Shown piece after piece: positions 1-11,708 of a stretch of 64,000 nt of DNA. The translations under genes and the position numbers were made by a program. Origin of the DNA: an uncultured Prochlorococcus sp. (GTDB taxonomy: Bacteria; Cyanobacteriota; Cyanobacteriia; PCC-6307; Cyanobiaceae); contig CACNJU010000009.1 of assembly GCA_902620895.1 (NCBI GenBank), forward strand, positions 1 to 64,000, read 5' to 3'. Position 1 is the first letter of the stretch. Every line of letters begins with the position of its first letter. Under the pieces are notes generated by a model, which saw nothing but the letters and a program-made list of their open reading frames with translations, made no database searches and was not told where the DNA came from.

Positions 1-1
1 A

Positions 2-160
<159 letters not shown>

Positions 161-174
161 TTATTAATTAGTAG

Positions 175-2181
175 TTATAAAATTTCCTTCGTCTTATTAA
201 CTACGTTTTCGACAGTAAATCCAAAATTTTTCATACATTCTCCACCTGGTGCTGATGCACCAAACCTATCCATAGTAATACAAATCCCATCAAAACCTGT
301 ATATTTATGCCAACCAAATGAATGGGCAGCTTCTACTACAACTCTCTTTTTCACACTACTGGGCAAAACACTTTCTTTATAAGATTCGTCTTGCTCTTCA
401 AAAAGTTCTACACAAGGCATAGAAACAACTCTAATTTTTTTACCCAAGCTTGAAATTTCCTTACTCGCTTCAATGCAAAGATTAAGTTCGCTTCCAGTAC
501 CAATAAATATTAAGTCTGGAGTTCCTTCACAATCGGAAACTACATATCCTCCTAGAGCAACTTTATCTATCGAAGTATTTTCTTGATTTGGCATACCTTG
601 TCTACTTAAACAAAGGGCAGAAGGTCTTTTTCGATTTTGGATAGCAAGCTTATAAGCTCCACTCGTCTCATTGCCATCTCCAGGTCTGAAAACTAGCATG
701 TTAGGCATTGCGCGAAGAGAAGGGATAGTTTCAATAGGTTGATGTGTTGGGCCATCTTCTCCTACACCAATTGAATCATGAGTTAAGACATAAATTACTC
801 CTAATTCGCTAAGTGCTGAAAGCCTCATTGAGCCCCTCATATAATCGGCGAAAACAAGGAAGGTCCCACCGTAAGGGATAAGACCACTATTGTGATAGGC
901 AATACCATTAAGTACAGCTGCCATTGCATGCTCTCGTACACCAAAATGTAAATATCTTTTTTCAGGGCTATGTGGCTGGAATGATCCAGTTTCTCCTTTT
1001 ATATCTGTGTAATTAGAATGAGTTAAATCTGCTGATCCGCCAATTAATTCAGGTAGGTTAGGACCAAGAGCACCCAAACATATTTGTGAATGCTTTCTAG
1101 TGGCTAACCCTTTATCATCAGGAGAATAAGAGGGGAGATCTGAGTCCCAATTCTCAGGTAATTGACCCTCTAACATTCTTTTTAATTCGGCTCCTTCAGA
1201 GGGATATTTTTTTTGATATTCCTCAAATTTAGAATCCCATTCTTTCTCTAAATTTTCACCTTTGCTTATTGATTTTCTAAAATTCGCATATACTTCATCG
1301 GGTATTTCAAATGGAGGATATTCCCAATTTAGAAATTCTCTTGTTAATGCAGCTTCTTCTTCTCCAACAGCTGCTCCATGAATTCCAGCAGTATCAGATT
1401 TATTTGGAGAACCGTAACCTATGGTTGTAGAAATTTTTATAATTGAAGGCTTGTCCGTGATTAATTTTGCTTTTTCGATAGCTTCAGTGATTCCTTTAAC
1501 ATCATGATTTCCATCTTCAACATGTTGTACATGCCATCCATAAGCTTCGTACCGTTTTAAAACATCTTCTGTGAAAGAAACGTCGGTTCGCCCATCAATT
1601 GTAATTTGATTATCGTCATAGAGCGCAATTAATTTTCCAAGCTTCAGATGACCAGCTAATGAGCATGCCTCTGATGCGATACCTTCTTGATTACAGCCAT
1701 CACCCATTATTACGTAAGTATAGTGATCAACGATATTACAATCAGGCTTATTAAATTTAGCTGCTAAGTGAGTTTCAGCTATTGCTAAACCAACTGCGTT
1801 TGAAATTCCGGCTCCAAGAGGCCCAGCTGTAACTTCAACTCCTTCAGTTTCGAATGTTTCTGGATGTCCAGGAGTTTTTGATCCCCATTGCCTAAATTCT
1901 TTAATATCTTCTATAGAAACTGATTTATATCCTGTCAAATGAAGCAAAGAATATAAAAGCATACAGCCATGACCAGCTGATAATACAAAACGATCTCTGT
2001 TGAACCATTTTGGGTTATTTGGATTGTGATTAAGTATGTTTTGCCATAATGCATAACCCATAGGTGCACACCCCATTGGTAATCCAGGATGTCCGCTATT
2101 AGATTTATTTACTGCATCTACAGCAAGCATTCTTATACTATTTACACAAAGTGATTCTAATGAAACAGATGCAGCGACCAT
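175..2181 (-). CDS. tktA: Transketolase
   Basis: 668-aa ORF with transketolase motifs ([43 protein letters not shown]). Confidence 0.97.
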   Translation of the reverse strand: MVAASVSLESLCVNSIRMLAVDAVNKSNSGHPGLPMGCAPMGYALWQNILNHNPNNPKWFNRDRFVLSAGHGCMLLYSLLHLTGYKSVSIEDIKEFRQWGSKTPGHPETFETEGVEVTAGPLGAGISNAVGLAIAETHLAAKFNKPDCNIVDHYTYVIMGDGCNQEGIASEACSLAGHLKLGKLIALYDDNQITIDGRTDVSFTEDVLKRYEAYGWHVQHVEDGNHDVKGITEAIEKAKLITDKPSIIKISTTIGYGSPNKSDTAGIHGAAVGEEEAALTREFLNWEYPPFEIPDEVYANFRKSISKGENLEKEWDSKFEEYQKKYPSEGAELKRMLEGQLPENWDSDLPSYSPDDKGLATRKHSQICLGALGPNLPELIGGSADLTHSNYTDIKGETGSFQPHSPEKRYLHFGVREHAMAAVLNGIAYHNSGLIPYGGTFLVFADYMRGSMRLSALSELGVIYVLTHDSIGVGEDGPTHQPIETIPSLRAMPNMLVFRPGDGNETSGAYKLAIQNRKRPSALCLSRQGMPNQENTSIDKVALGGYVVSDCEGTPDLIFIGTGSELNLCIEASKEISSLGKKIRVVSMPCVELFEEQDESYKESVLPSSVKKRVVVEAAHSFGWHKYTGFDGICITMDRFGASAPGGECMKNFGFTVENVVNKTKEIL

Positions 2182-2224
2182 TGTTTTAAAATAAGTTAAG
2201 TTGGAAATACAGAATTGGCTGTCT

Positions 2225-3469
2225 TCAATTCATTTTGCTGAAAGCAAGGCAAACATTGTGACCACCAAAGCCGAAAGAATTAGAAAGAGCAACTCCGACT
2301 TGAGCTTCTCTTGCATTATTTGGTACATAATCAAGATCGCATTCGGGATCTGGATTGACGTAGTTAATTGTAGGAGGGATAAAATTATGTGTCAAAGAAA
2401 GTATACAAGCAACAGCTTCTATACCCCCTGAGCCTCCTAGAAGATGACCAGTCATCGACTTAGTAGAGCTTACAGGAATGAGGTAGGATCTGTCTTTAAA
2501 AATAGATTTAATTGCAGAAGTTTCATTTTTATCATTAGCTGATGTACTTGTTCCATGAGCATTTATGTAATCAACTTTTTCAAGGCTGAGACAAGCGTCT
2601 TCAATTGCTAATTTAATAGCTTCGGCACCTCCAACCCCGCCTGGAGATGGAGCAGTAATATGATGAGCATCACATGTTGTTCCATATCCAATTATTTCTG
2701 CATAAATTCTTGCATTCCTTTTTTGTGCATTTTCTAAGGTTTCTAAAACAAGAATTCCAGATCCCTCTCCAATAACAAATCCATCTCTTTCAGCATCAAA
2801 AGGTCTGCTAGCAGTTTGAGGGCTTTCATTTCTGAAAGAAAGAGCTTTAGCACTAGCAAAACCAGCTACTCCTAGAGGCGTAATACTTGCTTCTGCTCCT
2901 CCACAGATCATTGCATCAGCCTTTCCAAGTTGAAGTAATCTAAAAGAATCACCAATTGCATTTGAACCAGCGGCGCAAGCGGTTGAAACAGAGGAACTTG
3001 GTCCTTTTGCACCCAAAGCGATGGCAGCCAATCCTGTTGCCATATTTGGAATCATCATTGGGACTGTAAATGGACTTACTCTTTTTGGTCCTTTATGACT
3101 CAAGATTTGAGCTTGACTTTCCATAGTTAGCAAGCCTCCAACACCAGAACCAATAATCACTCCAATTTTTGATGCATTGGCTTCAGTAATTTCAAGTCCT
3201 GAATCTTTAAAGGCTTGCTTTGCAGCGATAACTCCAAACTGGGAAAAACGATCCCATCTTTTGGCTTCTTTAGCATCAATAAAGTTTTCAGATTGAAGAT
3301 TTTTTACTTCTGCAGCAAATTTGCATGGATGTTGTTCAGGATCAAAGAGAGTAATATCTGAGACCCCATTATTACCTGTTTGAAGACCGACTAAATATTC
3401 ATCAATGTTATTACCAATTGGAGTTACTGCCCCGATACCCGTAATAACTACTCGATGGAAATTTGGCAT
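2225..3469 (-). CDS. fabF: Beta-ketoacyl-ACP synthase II
   Basis: 414-aa ORF, KAS motifs ([37 protein letters not shown]); next to acpP. Confidence 0.97.
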   Translation of the reverse strand: MPNFHRVVITGIGAVTPIGNNIDEYLVGLQTGNNGVSDITLFDPEQHPCKFAAEVKNLQSENFIDAKEAKRWDRFSQFGVIAAKQAFKDSGLEITEANASKIGVIIGSGVGGLLTMESQAQILSHKGPKRVSPFTVPMMIPNMATGLAAIALGAKGPSSSVSTACAAGSNAIGDSFRLLQLGKADAMICGGAEASITPLGVAGFASAKALSFRNESPQTASRPFDAERDGFVIGEGSGILVLETLENAQKRNARIYAEIIGYGTTCDAHHITAPSPGGVGGAEAIKLAIEDACLSLEKVDYINAHGTSTSANDKNETSAIKSIFKDRSYLIPVSSTKSMTGHLLGGSGGIEAVACILSLTHNFIPPTINYVNPDPECDLDYVPNNAREAQVGVALSNSFGFGGHNVCLAFSKMN

Positions 3470-3476
3470 TCTTTAA

Positions 3477-3716
3477 TTAACCTTTTTTTTCTTCGATAAA
3501 TTTTACTGCATCGCCAACAGTTGCGATTCCTTCAGCGGCTTCATCAGGAATTTCAATATCAAATGCTTCTTCTAAAGCCATTACTAGTTCAACTGTATCT
3601 AGAGAATCGGCACCTAAATCATTTTGGAAATTTGAATCTGATTTTACTTCTCCTGCTTCAACACTTAATTGTTCTGAAACAATAGAACAGACTTTTTCGA
3701 GGATTTCTTGTGACAT
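3477..3716 (-). CDS. acpP: Acyl carrier protein
   Basis: 79 aa with the phosphopantetheine site [20 protein letters not shown]. Confidence 0.98.
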   Translation of the reverse strand: MSQEILEKVCSIVSEQLSVEAGEVKSDSNFQNDLGADSLDTVELVMALEEAFDIEIPDEAAEGIATVGDAVKFIEEKKG

Positions 3717-3807
3717 AATTTATAAAAATTACTAATTATCTATATGATTTTATGCCCTAGAGTTAACAAGAGTGAAGCATATCTTAATTTTTTTAATTTC
3801 TTTGTAA

Positions 3808-4095
<288 letters not shown>

Positions 4096-4175
4096 TTTTT
4101 ATAGTGCAGTTTTAAGAGAGTCCATTTTTTAATAAATACGCATTTTATTTCAATATAATTGAAATAAAAATTCGT

Positions 4176-6071
4176 ATGTGTGGAATAGTTGCTGTTACTG
4201 GATATAAAAAAGCTTTACCATTATTAATTAATGGTTTAGAAAAACTTGAATATAGAGGTTATGATTCTGCCGGTATTGCAATAATAAATTCCGAAACTAA
4301 TTCTATTTCTTGTAATAAAGCCGAAGGAAAACTCAAGAATTTAAAAAGTAATCTTAAAGATCACAAAATTCCTGGCACCGTGGGGATAGGCCATACCAGA
4401 TGGGCAACTCATGGAAAGCCAGAGGTTAAAAATGCACATCCACATATCGATAGTTCAGGCACCATAGCGGTTGTTCAAAATGGCATTATTGAAAATTTTC
4501 AAGATTTAAAAAATAAATTAGAGAAAGAGGGTATTATTTTTAACTCTGATACAGATACTGAGGTAATTCCTCATCTTATAAAAAGAGAATTAAATACACT
4601 AAGTAAACTTAACCTTGAGAATAATGGCTCAACACTATTAGTGGCTGTGAGAAATGTAATTTCTGATTTGGAAGGATCTTATGCCTTAGCTGTTTTATGG
4701 GCTGATGCTCCAAACTCTTTGGTAGTTGCGAGAAGACAAGCTCCTTTGATTATTGGTTTGGGCGAAGGTGAATTTATATGTGCAAGTGATACTCCAGCAA
4801 TTGCAAATTTTACAAATATCATTTTGCCTATGGAGGACGAAGAAATAGCTTTGTTGACTCCTCTTGGAATAGAAATATTTGACAAAAATAATGAGAGACA
4901 ATATCGAAATCCAGTTTCTCTCAAAGTCTCAGAGCAAATAATGGATAAGATGAGTTTTAAACACTATATGTTAAAGGAGATATATGATCAGCCACAGACC
5001 GTAAAAAACTGGTTAGAAAATTATTTAATTAAAAACTCAGAAGAGTGCAAATATCAAATTCATTATCCTTTTGATACAAAGTTTTTTGAATCAATAGAAA
5101 GAATTGAAATTATCGCTTGTGGCACAAGTAAACATGCTGCAATGGTGGGTAGTTTTTTACTAGAACAATTTTCAGGTATCCCCACTAACGTATTTTATGC
5201 AAGTGAATTTCGATATTCTCCACCTCCATTGCTACCAAACACATTAACTATTGGAGTCACTCAATCTGGAGAAACTGCTGATACAATTGCAGCTATAGAT
5301 ATGGAAATTAAAAGACGGTCTTCGATTGAAGATAAAAGTTTTAAACCTAATTTAATTGCAATTACAAATCGAAAAGAGAGCTCGATAGGAAGGCAGGTTG
5401 CAAATATAATTGATATCTGCGCAGGAATAGAAGTGGGAGTTGCAGCAACAAAAACTTTTTTTGCTCAATTACTTTCTTTTTATGGCTTAGCTATAAAATT
5501 TGCTGAAATTAAAGGTAGTCGAAGGTTAAATGAAATAAATAATTTAATAACTGAACTTGTAAAACTTCCTCCATTAATTGAAAATCTTTTAGAACAACAT
5601 AATAAATCTTCTGAAAAGCTTGCACATGATTTTTTTAATATTAAAGATGTTATTTTTTTGGGAAGGGGTATAAATTATCCTATTGCTCTTGAAGGAGCGC
5701 TAAAACTCAAAGAAATTAGTTATATACATGCGGCTGGATATCCAGCTGGAGAGATGAAACATGGTCCAATTGCTTTGTTGGATAAAAAAGTTCCTGTAAT
5801 TTCGATTGCTTCCCCTGGTGAAGTTTTCGATAAAGTTATCAGTAATGCTCAAGAAGCAAAAGCTAGAGATTCATTTTTGATTGGAATTGCCCCTGAGTGT
5901 AATGGAACTGAAATTTTTGATTATTTAATGCAAGTTCCTTCCTCGAATGAATGGATTTCACCTTTACTTAATATAGTTCCTTTACAATTATTGAGTTATC
6001 ATATCGCAGCTCATAGAGGACTTGACGTGGATCAACCAAGAAATTTAGCTAAAAGTGTAACTGTGGAATGA
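4176..6071 (+). CDS. glmS: Glutamine--fructose-6-phosphate aminotransferase (isomerizing)
   Basis: 631-aa ORF starting MCGIVAVTGYKKALPLLINGLEKLEYRGYDSAG; SIS domains; DQPRNLAKSVTVE end. Confidence 0.98.
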   Translation: MCGIVAVTGYKKALPLLINGLEKLEYRGYDSAGIAIINSETNSISCNKAEGKLKNLKSNLKDHKIPGTVGIGHTRWATHGKPEVKNAHPHIDSSGTIAVVQNGIIENFQDLKNKLEKEGIIFNSDTDTEVIPHLIKRELNTLSKLNLENNGSTLLVAVRNVISDLEGSYALAVLWADAPNSLVVARRQAPLIIGLGEGEFICASDTPAIANFTNIILPMEDEEIALLTPLGIEIFDKNNERQYRNPVSLKVSEQIMDKMSFKHYMLKEIYDQPQTVKNWLENYLIKNSEECKYQIHYPFDTKFFESIERIEIIACGTSKHAAMVGSFLLEQFSGIPTNVFYASEFRYSPPPLLPNTLTIGVTQSGETADTIAAIDMEIKRRSSIEDKSFKPNLIAITNRKESSIGRQVANIIDICAGIEVGVAATKTFFAQLLSFYGLAIKFAEIKGSRRLNEINNLITELVKLPPLIENLLEQHNKSSEKLAHDFFNIKDVIFLGRGINYPIALEGALKLKEISYIHAAGYPAGEMKHGPIALLDKKVPVISIASPGEVFDKVISNAQEAKARDSFLIGIAPECNGTEIFDYLMQVPSSNEWISPLLNIVPLQLLSYHIAAHRGLDVDQPRNLAKSVTVE

Positions 6072-6101
6072 TGAGTTTCTAATAAATTTTTATTTTAAAA
6101 T

Positions 6102-6641
6102 TTATAACTCTAAAAGTCCATTTGGAGGATTGATGATTAGAAAATTATTTTTTATATCTATCAATGGGACTATTTCTTTCACAAAAGGTATAAAAACTTT
6201 CTTTTGATTTTTAAATAGTTCAATAAGAAGTAAGTTATTTTTCTCATTTTCTAAATTGATAACTTTCCCAATTGTTTTTAATTCATCATTTTCTAAAGTC
6301 TTGACCTCCAAATTTATAAGTTCTAACAAATGGAATTCTTCCTTTTTTAATTTTGGTAGTTTATCGGTTTTTACAAGAATTTTAAATTTTTTCAGTTGCT
6401 CAGCATCATTTCTTGTATTTATTCCTTGGAGTTTAACAATGAAGGTTTCTTTACCAGGCTGTTTGAAACCAGATATGAGTTCTATTTTTGAAGGAGGTTC
6501 ATTTTCTTTTTGCAACCATCTTATTCCCGGTTTTAAAAACCTTTCTTCAAAATCACTAAGAGATTTAACTTTTACCTGCCCATTAATTCCGTGACATGAT
6601 GTTATCAATCCAACAGTTAGCCATACATTTTCATCTATCAT
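6102..6641 (-). CDS. rimM: 16S rRNA processing protein RimM
   Basis: 179 aa; [26 protein letters not shown] and [22 protein letters not shown] are RimM-like. Confidence 0.93.
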   Translation of the reverse strand: MIDENVWLTVGLITSCHGINGQVKVKSLSDFEERFLKPGIRWLQKENEPPSKIELISGFKQPGKETFIVKLQGINTRNDAEQLKKFKILVKTDKLPKLKKEEFHLLELINLEVKTLENDELKTIGKVINLENEKNNLLLIELFKNQKKVFIPFVKEIVPLIDIKNNFLIINPPNGLLEL

Positions 6642-6665
6642 ATATTGTATTAGAAAGAGTGTTTT

Positions 6666-6851
6666 ATGGAATTATCAACTAAACCCATACTCCCTGGTTC
6701 TTTTGTTGTTGTAAAAGACACTAACTCTATATACCGAGGATATAAAGGTTTTGTACAGAGAGTTACAAAAAAAAAAGCAGCCGTTCTATTTGAAGGGGGT
6801 AATTGGGATAAAATCATAACTTTTCAGCTAACGAATTTAGAAATAGTATGA
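6666..6851 (+). CDS. ndhS: NAD(P)H dehydrogenase-like complex subunit NdhS (SH3-like)
   Basis: 61 aa; [50 protein letters not shown] resembles cyanobacterial NdhS. Confidence 0.75.
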   Translation: MELSTKPILPGSFVVVKDTNSIYRGYKGFVQRVTKKKAAVLFEGGNWDKIITFQLTNLEIV

Positions 6852-6854
6852 AAA

Positions 6855-7604
6855 TTATATTTTACCTTTAGCTATAAATTTTTCTATCAAAACTCTGGCT
6901 GCATTTGTTTCTGCTTGCTTATGGGACTTGCCAAATGCACTTGATTCTTTTAATCCTTCGATAAAAATATCGCAAGAAAATCTTTTAGGGTCACCATTTT
7001 TCTTTGAGATTTCAATTATTTCATAGACTGGCAAATCAAAACCTTTGCTTTGACACCATTCTTGCAATACTGTCTTAGATTTAAATTTATATGGAGCTTT
7101 TAAAAATATTTCTGAATCTTTTTCCCAAATATCATCTAACCAAAGATTTACTTCCTGAATTGAATTAAAGCACTTATAAACAGCACCGATTAATGCTTCT
7201 GTGGCCTCTCCAATAATAGTATTTTTTGAATTTTCATCACCAATAGCTTTAGGTCCCTTAATTATTAATTTCTCAATATCAATTTTTTCCCCTAATTTAG
7301 TTAACCATTCATCACTTACAATTTGCGCTCTTAGCTCTGATCTTTCTCCAACACTCATTTGAGGATATTGTTTTTCAATAAAATTAGAAGCAGCTAATCT
7401 GAGTACTGCATCTCCGAAAAATTCTAGTGTTTCATAATTTACTATTTTGTCCTCTGAAGAATGGATAAATGCTTGATTAAAATTTTGAATAACTGCAATA
7501 TTTTGAGTTTGAATTATTTCAGAAAATCTTTTTGATTTTATATTTAAAGACTTTAAAAAATTAGTTATTTGATTAATTCTCTTTGCATTAATTATATTTG
7601 CCAT
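6855..7604 (-). CDS. rnc: Ribonuclease III
   Basis: 249 aa with the RNase III signature (ETLEFFGDAVLRLAASNFI) and a C-terminal dsRNA-binding domain. Confidence 0.96.
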   Translation of the reverse strand: MANIINAKRINQITNFLKSLNIKSKRFSEIIQTQNIAVIQNFNQAFIHSSEDKIVNYETLEFFGDAVLRLAASNFIEKQYPQMSVGERSELRAQIVSDEWLTKLGEKIDIEKLIIKGPKAIGDENSKNTIIGEATEALIGAVYKCFNSIQEVNLWLDDIWEKDSEIFLKAPYKFKSKTVLQEWCQSKGFDLPVYEIIEISKKNGDPKRFSCDIFIEGLKESSAFGKSHKQAETNAARVLIEKFIAKGKI

Positions 7605-7629
7605 CTGAATTTAATAATTACAATAATTA

Positions 7630-8006
7630 GAAAGCAGGTCATAAGCCGGGTTCTGTTCATCTTAATAAAGATGGGCAATCATCTATCTAGGACTGGAATT
7701 ACTTCACAGTCTCAAGCGGCGCTTAAAAGTAGATTATGCAATGGTCATTAATCAACTAAGCCTTGCTCCCAGCCGGGGTTTACCTAGCCAACACTTCTCA
7801 ATGTTGCTGGTGCGCTCTTACCGCACCCTTGCACCCTTGCCATACTAATAAGTATTAGGCGGTATGTTTCTGTGGCACTATCCTCACGGTTACCCGCACT
7901 GGGAATTACCCAGCAAGCCTGACCATGTGGGAGCCCGGACTTTCCTCAAGAAAGTTTTATTTTGTTTCCAAAATAAAACTTTCTTGCGATCGCCTCTCCT
8001 GCTTTC
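7630..8006 (-). ncRNA. rnpB: RNase P RNA
   Basis: Minus strand begins GAAAGCAGGAGAGGCGATCGC and ends ACAGAACCCGGCTTATGACCTGCTTTC. The ends pair as P1 (GAAAGCAGG/CCTGCTTTC), and the core GAGGAAAGTCCGGGCTCCC is present. Confidence 0.95.
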
Positions 8007-8044
8007 ATTTAGCATAATACTTAATACTCCAAAAATCATCTATT

Positions 8045-8118
<74 letters not shown>

Positions 8119-8196
8119 TAAAAATAAAAAACTATATGTAGTATGTGTGCAAACTTGCTACTCTCTAGCTAGCGTGTAGTTAGTAGTAAATCTTTT

Positions 8197-8529
8197 ATGG
8201 CTAAGTTGCACGATATGCGTTTAAAGCTCTTAATTCAACAAGAGCATGAACGCATCTCTAAATCCCAACCTAATGATTTAGATCTTTCAATAGTTCAAGC
8301 AAGATGTTTGTGCTGGCTTGCTTTATTGGCGGAAGCTCACGAAGATCAAGCAAATGATGCTGAAAAAAGAGGCGATACCGAGCAAGCCATGGGTTGGTTT
8401 GCTGATTCAATGAGACTAAGAGATGTTATTAATTTGGTTACCAGTATTGAGATACCTTTGCCAGATAGTCCAGATTCACTTGACGAAAATGACGAATTAT
8501 TAGATGGCCCTACAATTTTGCCCAAATAG
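8197..8529 (+). CDS. Conserved hypothetical protein
   Basis: 110-aa ORF between tRNA-Arg and the next + strand ORF; coding-like composition; family not recognised. Confidence 0.75.
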   Translation: MAKLHDMRLKLLIQQEHERISKSQPNDLDLSIVQARCLCWLALLAEAHEDQANDAEKRGDTEQAMGWFADSMRLRDVINLVTSIEIPLPDSPDSLDENDELLDGPTILPK

Positions 8530-8560
8530 TGAGATGATATAGAAAGATTAATTTTTTCTT

Positions 8561-9016
8561 TTGGCTGAAGAACCATGTCAATGCTCTGATTGTCAGAGAT
8601 TTTACAAAGAGCATGATCGTCTGATTAGAGAATTTCCTACTTTTAAGCAGCAACAAGAATTGAATTGGGCATCTATTCAATCGTTTAGAACTCTTTGTAC
8701 TAAGATTACTGATGAGTTGCAGAAAGAAATATCCGAAAGAGAATCAAACGAAGATATCAGTCCAGAAGAAAAACATATTTCTGATGCTGAAATTACTGAA
8801 GCTTTAGATGAACTAGAAAGTGTTAATGCCTATTTATATTCAATTGAAGCATTAATGGAAAGGATATTTGATACAAAAATTTCAAATAATATTGAATCAA
8901 AATTTAAAGAAATTGCAAATGAATTAGCCCCAGACCCATTAAATATGGATCGATTAATTTTGAATAGATTATTCCATCAAACGCCAGATTCACCAGATAA
9001 GAAAAATATTAATTAG
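8561..9016 (+). CDS. Conserved hypothetical protein (N-terminal CQCSDCQ motif)
   Basis: 151-aa ORF; overlaps the 3' end of glgP convergently by 8 nt. Confidence 0.75.
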   Translation: MAEEPCQCSDCQRFYKEHDRLIREFPTFKQQQELNWASIQSFRTLCTKITDELQKEISERESNEDISPEEKHISDAEITEALDELESVNAYLYSIEALMERIFDTKISNNIESKFKEIANELAPDPLNMDRLILNRLFHQTPDSPDKKNIN

Positions 9017-11573
9017 TTAATTCTTCCACGTCACAAGTAATTTCAACGGGCATTGGAGAAACTTTCCAAATAGATTTACAGTACTCTCTAATAGATCTGT
9101 CTGATGAAAAATATCCTGATCTAGCAGTATTTAATAGTGCCATTTTATTCCAGGATTTTTTATCATTCCAACATTCACTGACTACATCCTGTTTATTTAA
9201 GTAGTCTTCAAAGTCAGCCATAACAAAAAATGGGTCATGTCCAGTCAAGCTATTTAATAAGGGTTTAAATAATTCTTTATCCCCATTGCTAAAGTGACCA
9301 ATTTCAATTAATTGGATAACCTCTTTAAGCTCTGGACATTGCTCAATAAAAGTTTTAGGTGAGTAATTATTGTTTTTTAAATCCATAATTTCGCTTTCAG
9401 TTTTACCAAAAAGAAAGAAATTCTCTTTTTTTACAAGATCTCTTAATTCCACATTAGCTCCATCTAAGGTTCCTATCGTTAAAGCTCCATTCATTGCAAA
9501 CTTCATATTCCCAGTTCCAGATGCCTCTTTTCCTGCAGTTGAAATTTGTTCTGAAAGATCAGTTGCTGGATAAACTATTTCACCAAGTTTAACGTTATAG
9601 TCTGGTAGAAAAACAACTCTTAATAAACCATCCATATCTGGATCGGAATTAACTACATCAGCAATACCATTAATAAATCTAATCATTAGCTTTGCCATAA
9701 AGTAACCAGGTGCAGCTTTACCTCCAAATATTATTGTTCTTGGGACTTCGTAATTATTTGTACCATTTTTAATTCTTAAATATTGAGCAATAATTTGCAG
9801 GGCGTTTAAATGTTGCCTCTTATATTGATGAATTCTTTTTACTTGAACATCAAATAAACTTGATGGATCTACAAGTATGCTTGTTTTTGAATGAATAAAA
9901 CTAGCTAATTTTCTTTTGCCATGAAGTTTAGTTTCCTCAAATTTTTGTAAAAAATTGTTGTCGTCTTTTTTTTCTTCTAACTTCTTTAGCAGTTCCATAT
10001 TTGTTATCCAATCTGGACCAACTTCTTCTTCTAAAAGATTAGATAATGATGGATTTGATAAGGCAACCCATCTTCTTGGAGTAACCCCATTAGTAACATT
10101 TGTAAATTTTTCAGGCCATAGTGCCGCGAATTCAGGAAGAAGTTGTCTTTTTATGAGATCTGAGTGAAGAGCTGCAACTCCATTTATATGATGAGCTCCA
10201 ATAGTAGCCAAATGAGCCATCCTAACTGATTTGGAGCCTTCTTCATCAATTATTGATAGTTTTTGAAGGATCTTATCATCCCCAGGATAACGTAGTCTTA
10301 ATTGCTGTAGAAATCTCCAATTAATTTCATAAATAATTTCAAGATGACGAGGAAGAAGATCATTAAATAAACCTAAATCCCATTTCTCTAGAGCTTCTGG
10401 CAGTAAAGTGTGGTTGGTATAAGCAACTGAGGTGGTTGTTATGTTCCAAGCTTTATCCCAACCTATTTGATACTGGTCAATAAGAAGTCTCATTAATTCT
10501 GCTACTGCAATAGCAGGATGCGTATCATTTAATTGAACTGTCCAGTGCTTAGGAAATTCTGTTATTGGTATTGAACTTTTTTCAAGGCTTCTCAACATAT
10601 CCTGAAGAGAACAACTTACAAAAAAGTGTTGTTGTTTGAGTCTTAATCTTCTACCTTCGTCAGTTCCATCATTTGGATATAAAACTTTTGAAAGAGTTTC
10701 AGATGCAACTTTTTCTTCGACTGCACCATAATAATCACCAATATTGAATGCATAAAAGTCAAAACTTTCTGTTGCATCAGCTCTCCATAGTCTTAATCTA
10801 TCGCATGTATTTACTCTGTATCCTAAAACAGGAACATCATGAGGAACTCCAATTGCGTGCTCTGAAGGAATCCATCTTGATCTGTAGTTCCCTTTGTCAT
10901 CTCTATAACTTTCAGTTCTGCCTCCAAAACCAACGAAACATGACTCGTCCGGTTGTGGGAGTTCCCATGGCCATCCACCTTTTAGCCATTTATCAGTTAC
11001 TTCAACTTGCCAACCATCCCTAATTAATTGATTGAATATGCCAAATTCATATCGAATACCATAACCAACTGCTGGAACTTGTAGAGATGCTAATGATTCC
11101 ATATAACATGCTGCAAGTCTGCCAAGACCGCCATTACCTAATCCAGGTTCCTCTTCAACTTCAAGGATAGTTGACAATGATTCAATGCCAAATCTCTTTA
11201 AAGCATCTTCTGCCTCTTGTGTTATTCCAAGATTGAGAAGGTTATTACTTAACTGTGGTCCTATTAGGAATTCCGCTGATAAGTAGGCGACTGTTTTTTG
11301 TGGTTTTTTTCTTATTACTTCTTGGCTGGCCAAATATCTTGTCATTAGCCTATCTTTAACTGCGTAACTTAAAGCCATATACAAGTCGTGAGGACTTGCA
11401 GAAGTAGCTAACTTTCCAAGAGTATAAAAGAGATGCGCAGTCATTCCCTGGAAAACTGCATCAGAATCCATGCCAGCTTTCTCAGGATCTAAGTAGCAGC
11501 CTGGGGTAGGCAAACGTAGATCAAATGGTTTGTTGGTATTCATTGGATTAGTCATATAACAGACAATAGCCAT
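9009..11573 (-). CDS. glgP: Glycogen/alpha-glucan phosphorylase
   Basis: 854-aa ORF with PLP-site motif EASGTGNMKFAMNGALTIGTLDGANVE. Start may be at the internal MNTNKPFD. Confidence 0.97.
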   Translation of the reverse strand: MAIVCYMTNPMNTNKPFDLRLPTPGCYLDPEKAGMDSDAVFQGMTAHLFYTLGKLATSASPHDLYMALSYAVKDRLMTRYLASQEVIRKKPQKTVAYLSAEFLIGPQLSNNLLNLGITQEAEDALKRFGIESLSTILEVEEEPGLGNGGLGRLAACYMESLASLQVPAVGYGIRYEFGIFNQLIRDGWQVEVTDKWLKGGWPWELPQPDESCFVGFGGRTESYRDDKGNYRSRWIPSEHAIGVPHDVPVLGYRVNTCDRLRLWRADATESFDFYAFNIGDYYGAVEEKVASETLSKVLYPNDGTDEGRRLRLKQQHFFVSCSLQDMLRSLEKSSIPITEFPKHWTVQLNDTHPAIAVAELMRLLIDQYQIGWDKAWNITTTSVAYTNHTLLPEALEKWDLGLFNDLLPRHLEIIYEINWRFLQQLRLRYPGDDKILQKLSIIDEEGSKSVRMAHLATIGAHHINGVAALHSDLIKRQLLPEFAALWPEKFTNVTNGVTPRRWVALSNPSLSNLLEEEVGPDWITNMELLKKLEEKKDDNNFLQKFEETKLHGKRKLASFIHSKTSILVDPSSLFDVQVKRIHQYKRQHLNALQIIAQYLRIKNGTNNYEVPRTIIFGGKAAPGYFMAKLMIRFINGIADVVNSDPDMDGLLRVVFLPDYNVKLGEIVYPATDLSEQISTAGKEASGTGNMKFAMNGALTIGTLDGANVELRDLVKKENFFLFGKTESEIMDLKNNNYSPKTFIEQCPELKEVIQLIEIGHFSNGDKELFKPLLNSLTGHDPFFVMADFEDYLNKQDVVSECWNDKKSWNKMALLNTARSGYFSSDRSIREYCKSIWKVSPMPVEITCDVEELTN

Positions 11574-11662
11574 TTTTTGGAAAATTTCTTTGTTGTAACT
11601 TCAGATCCACACTTGTTGAGTATTTTTGCGTTTTTCTTACATATTCCTTAAATTGGGCCCTC

Positions 11663-11700
11663 AATAAACTATCTTCCAGTTAGGTAGTTTATTTTTCTTT
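11663..11700 (+). terminator. Terminator-like hairpin in the divergent glgP / antiporter spacer
   Basis: AATAAACTATCT tccagtt AGGTAGTTTATT (12-bp stem including one G-U) followed by TTTCTTT on the + strand. Confidence 0.6.
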
Positions 11701-11708
11701 CATTTCAT

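Noticed and set aside
2201-2431. ORF 2201..2431 (+)
   Set aside because: Antisense to the 3' end of fabF with no recognisable motif; treated as a chance ORF.
10748-11023. ORF 10748..11023 (+) inside glgP
   Set aside because: Shadow frame of glgP; no independent evidence.
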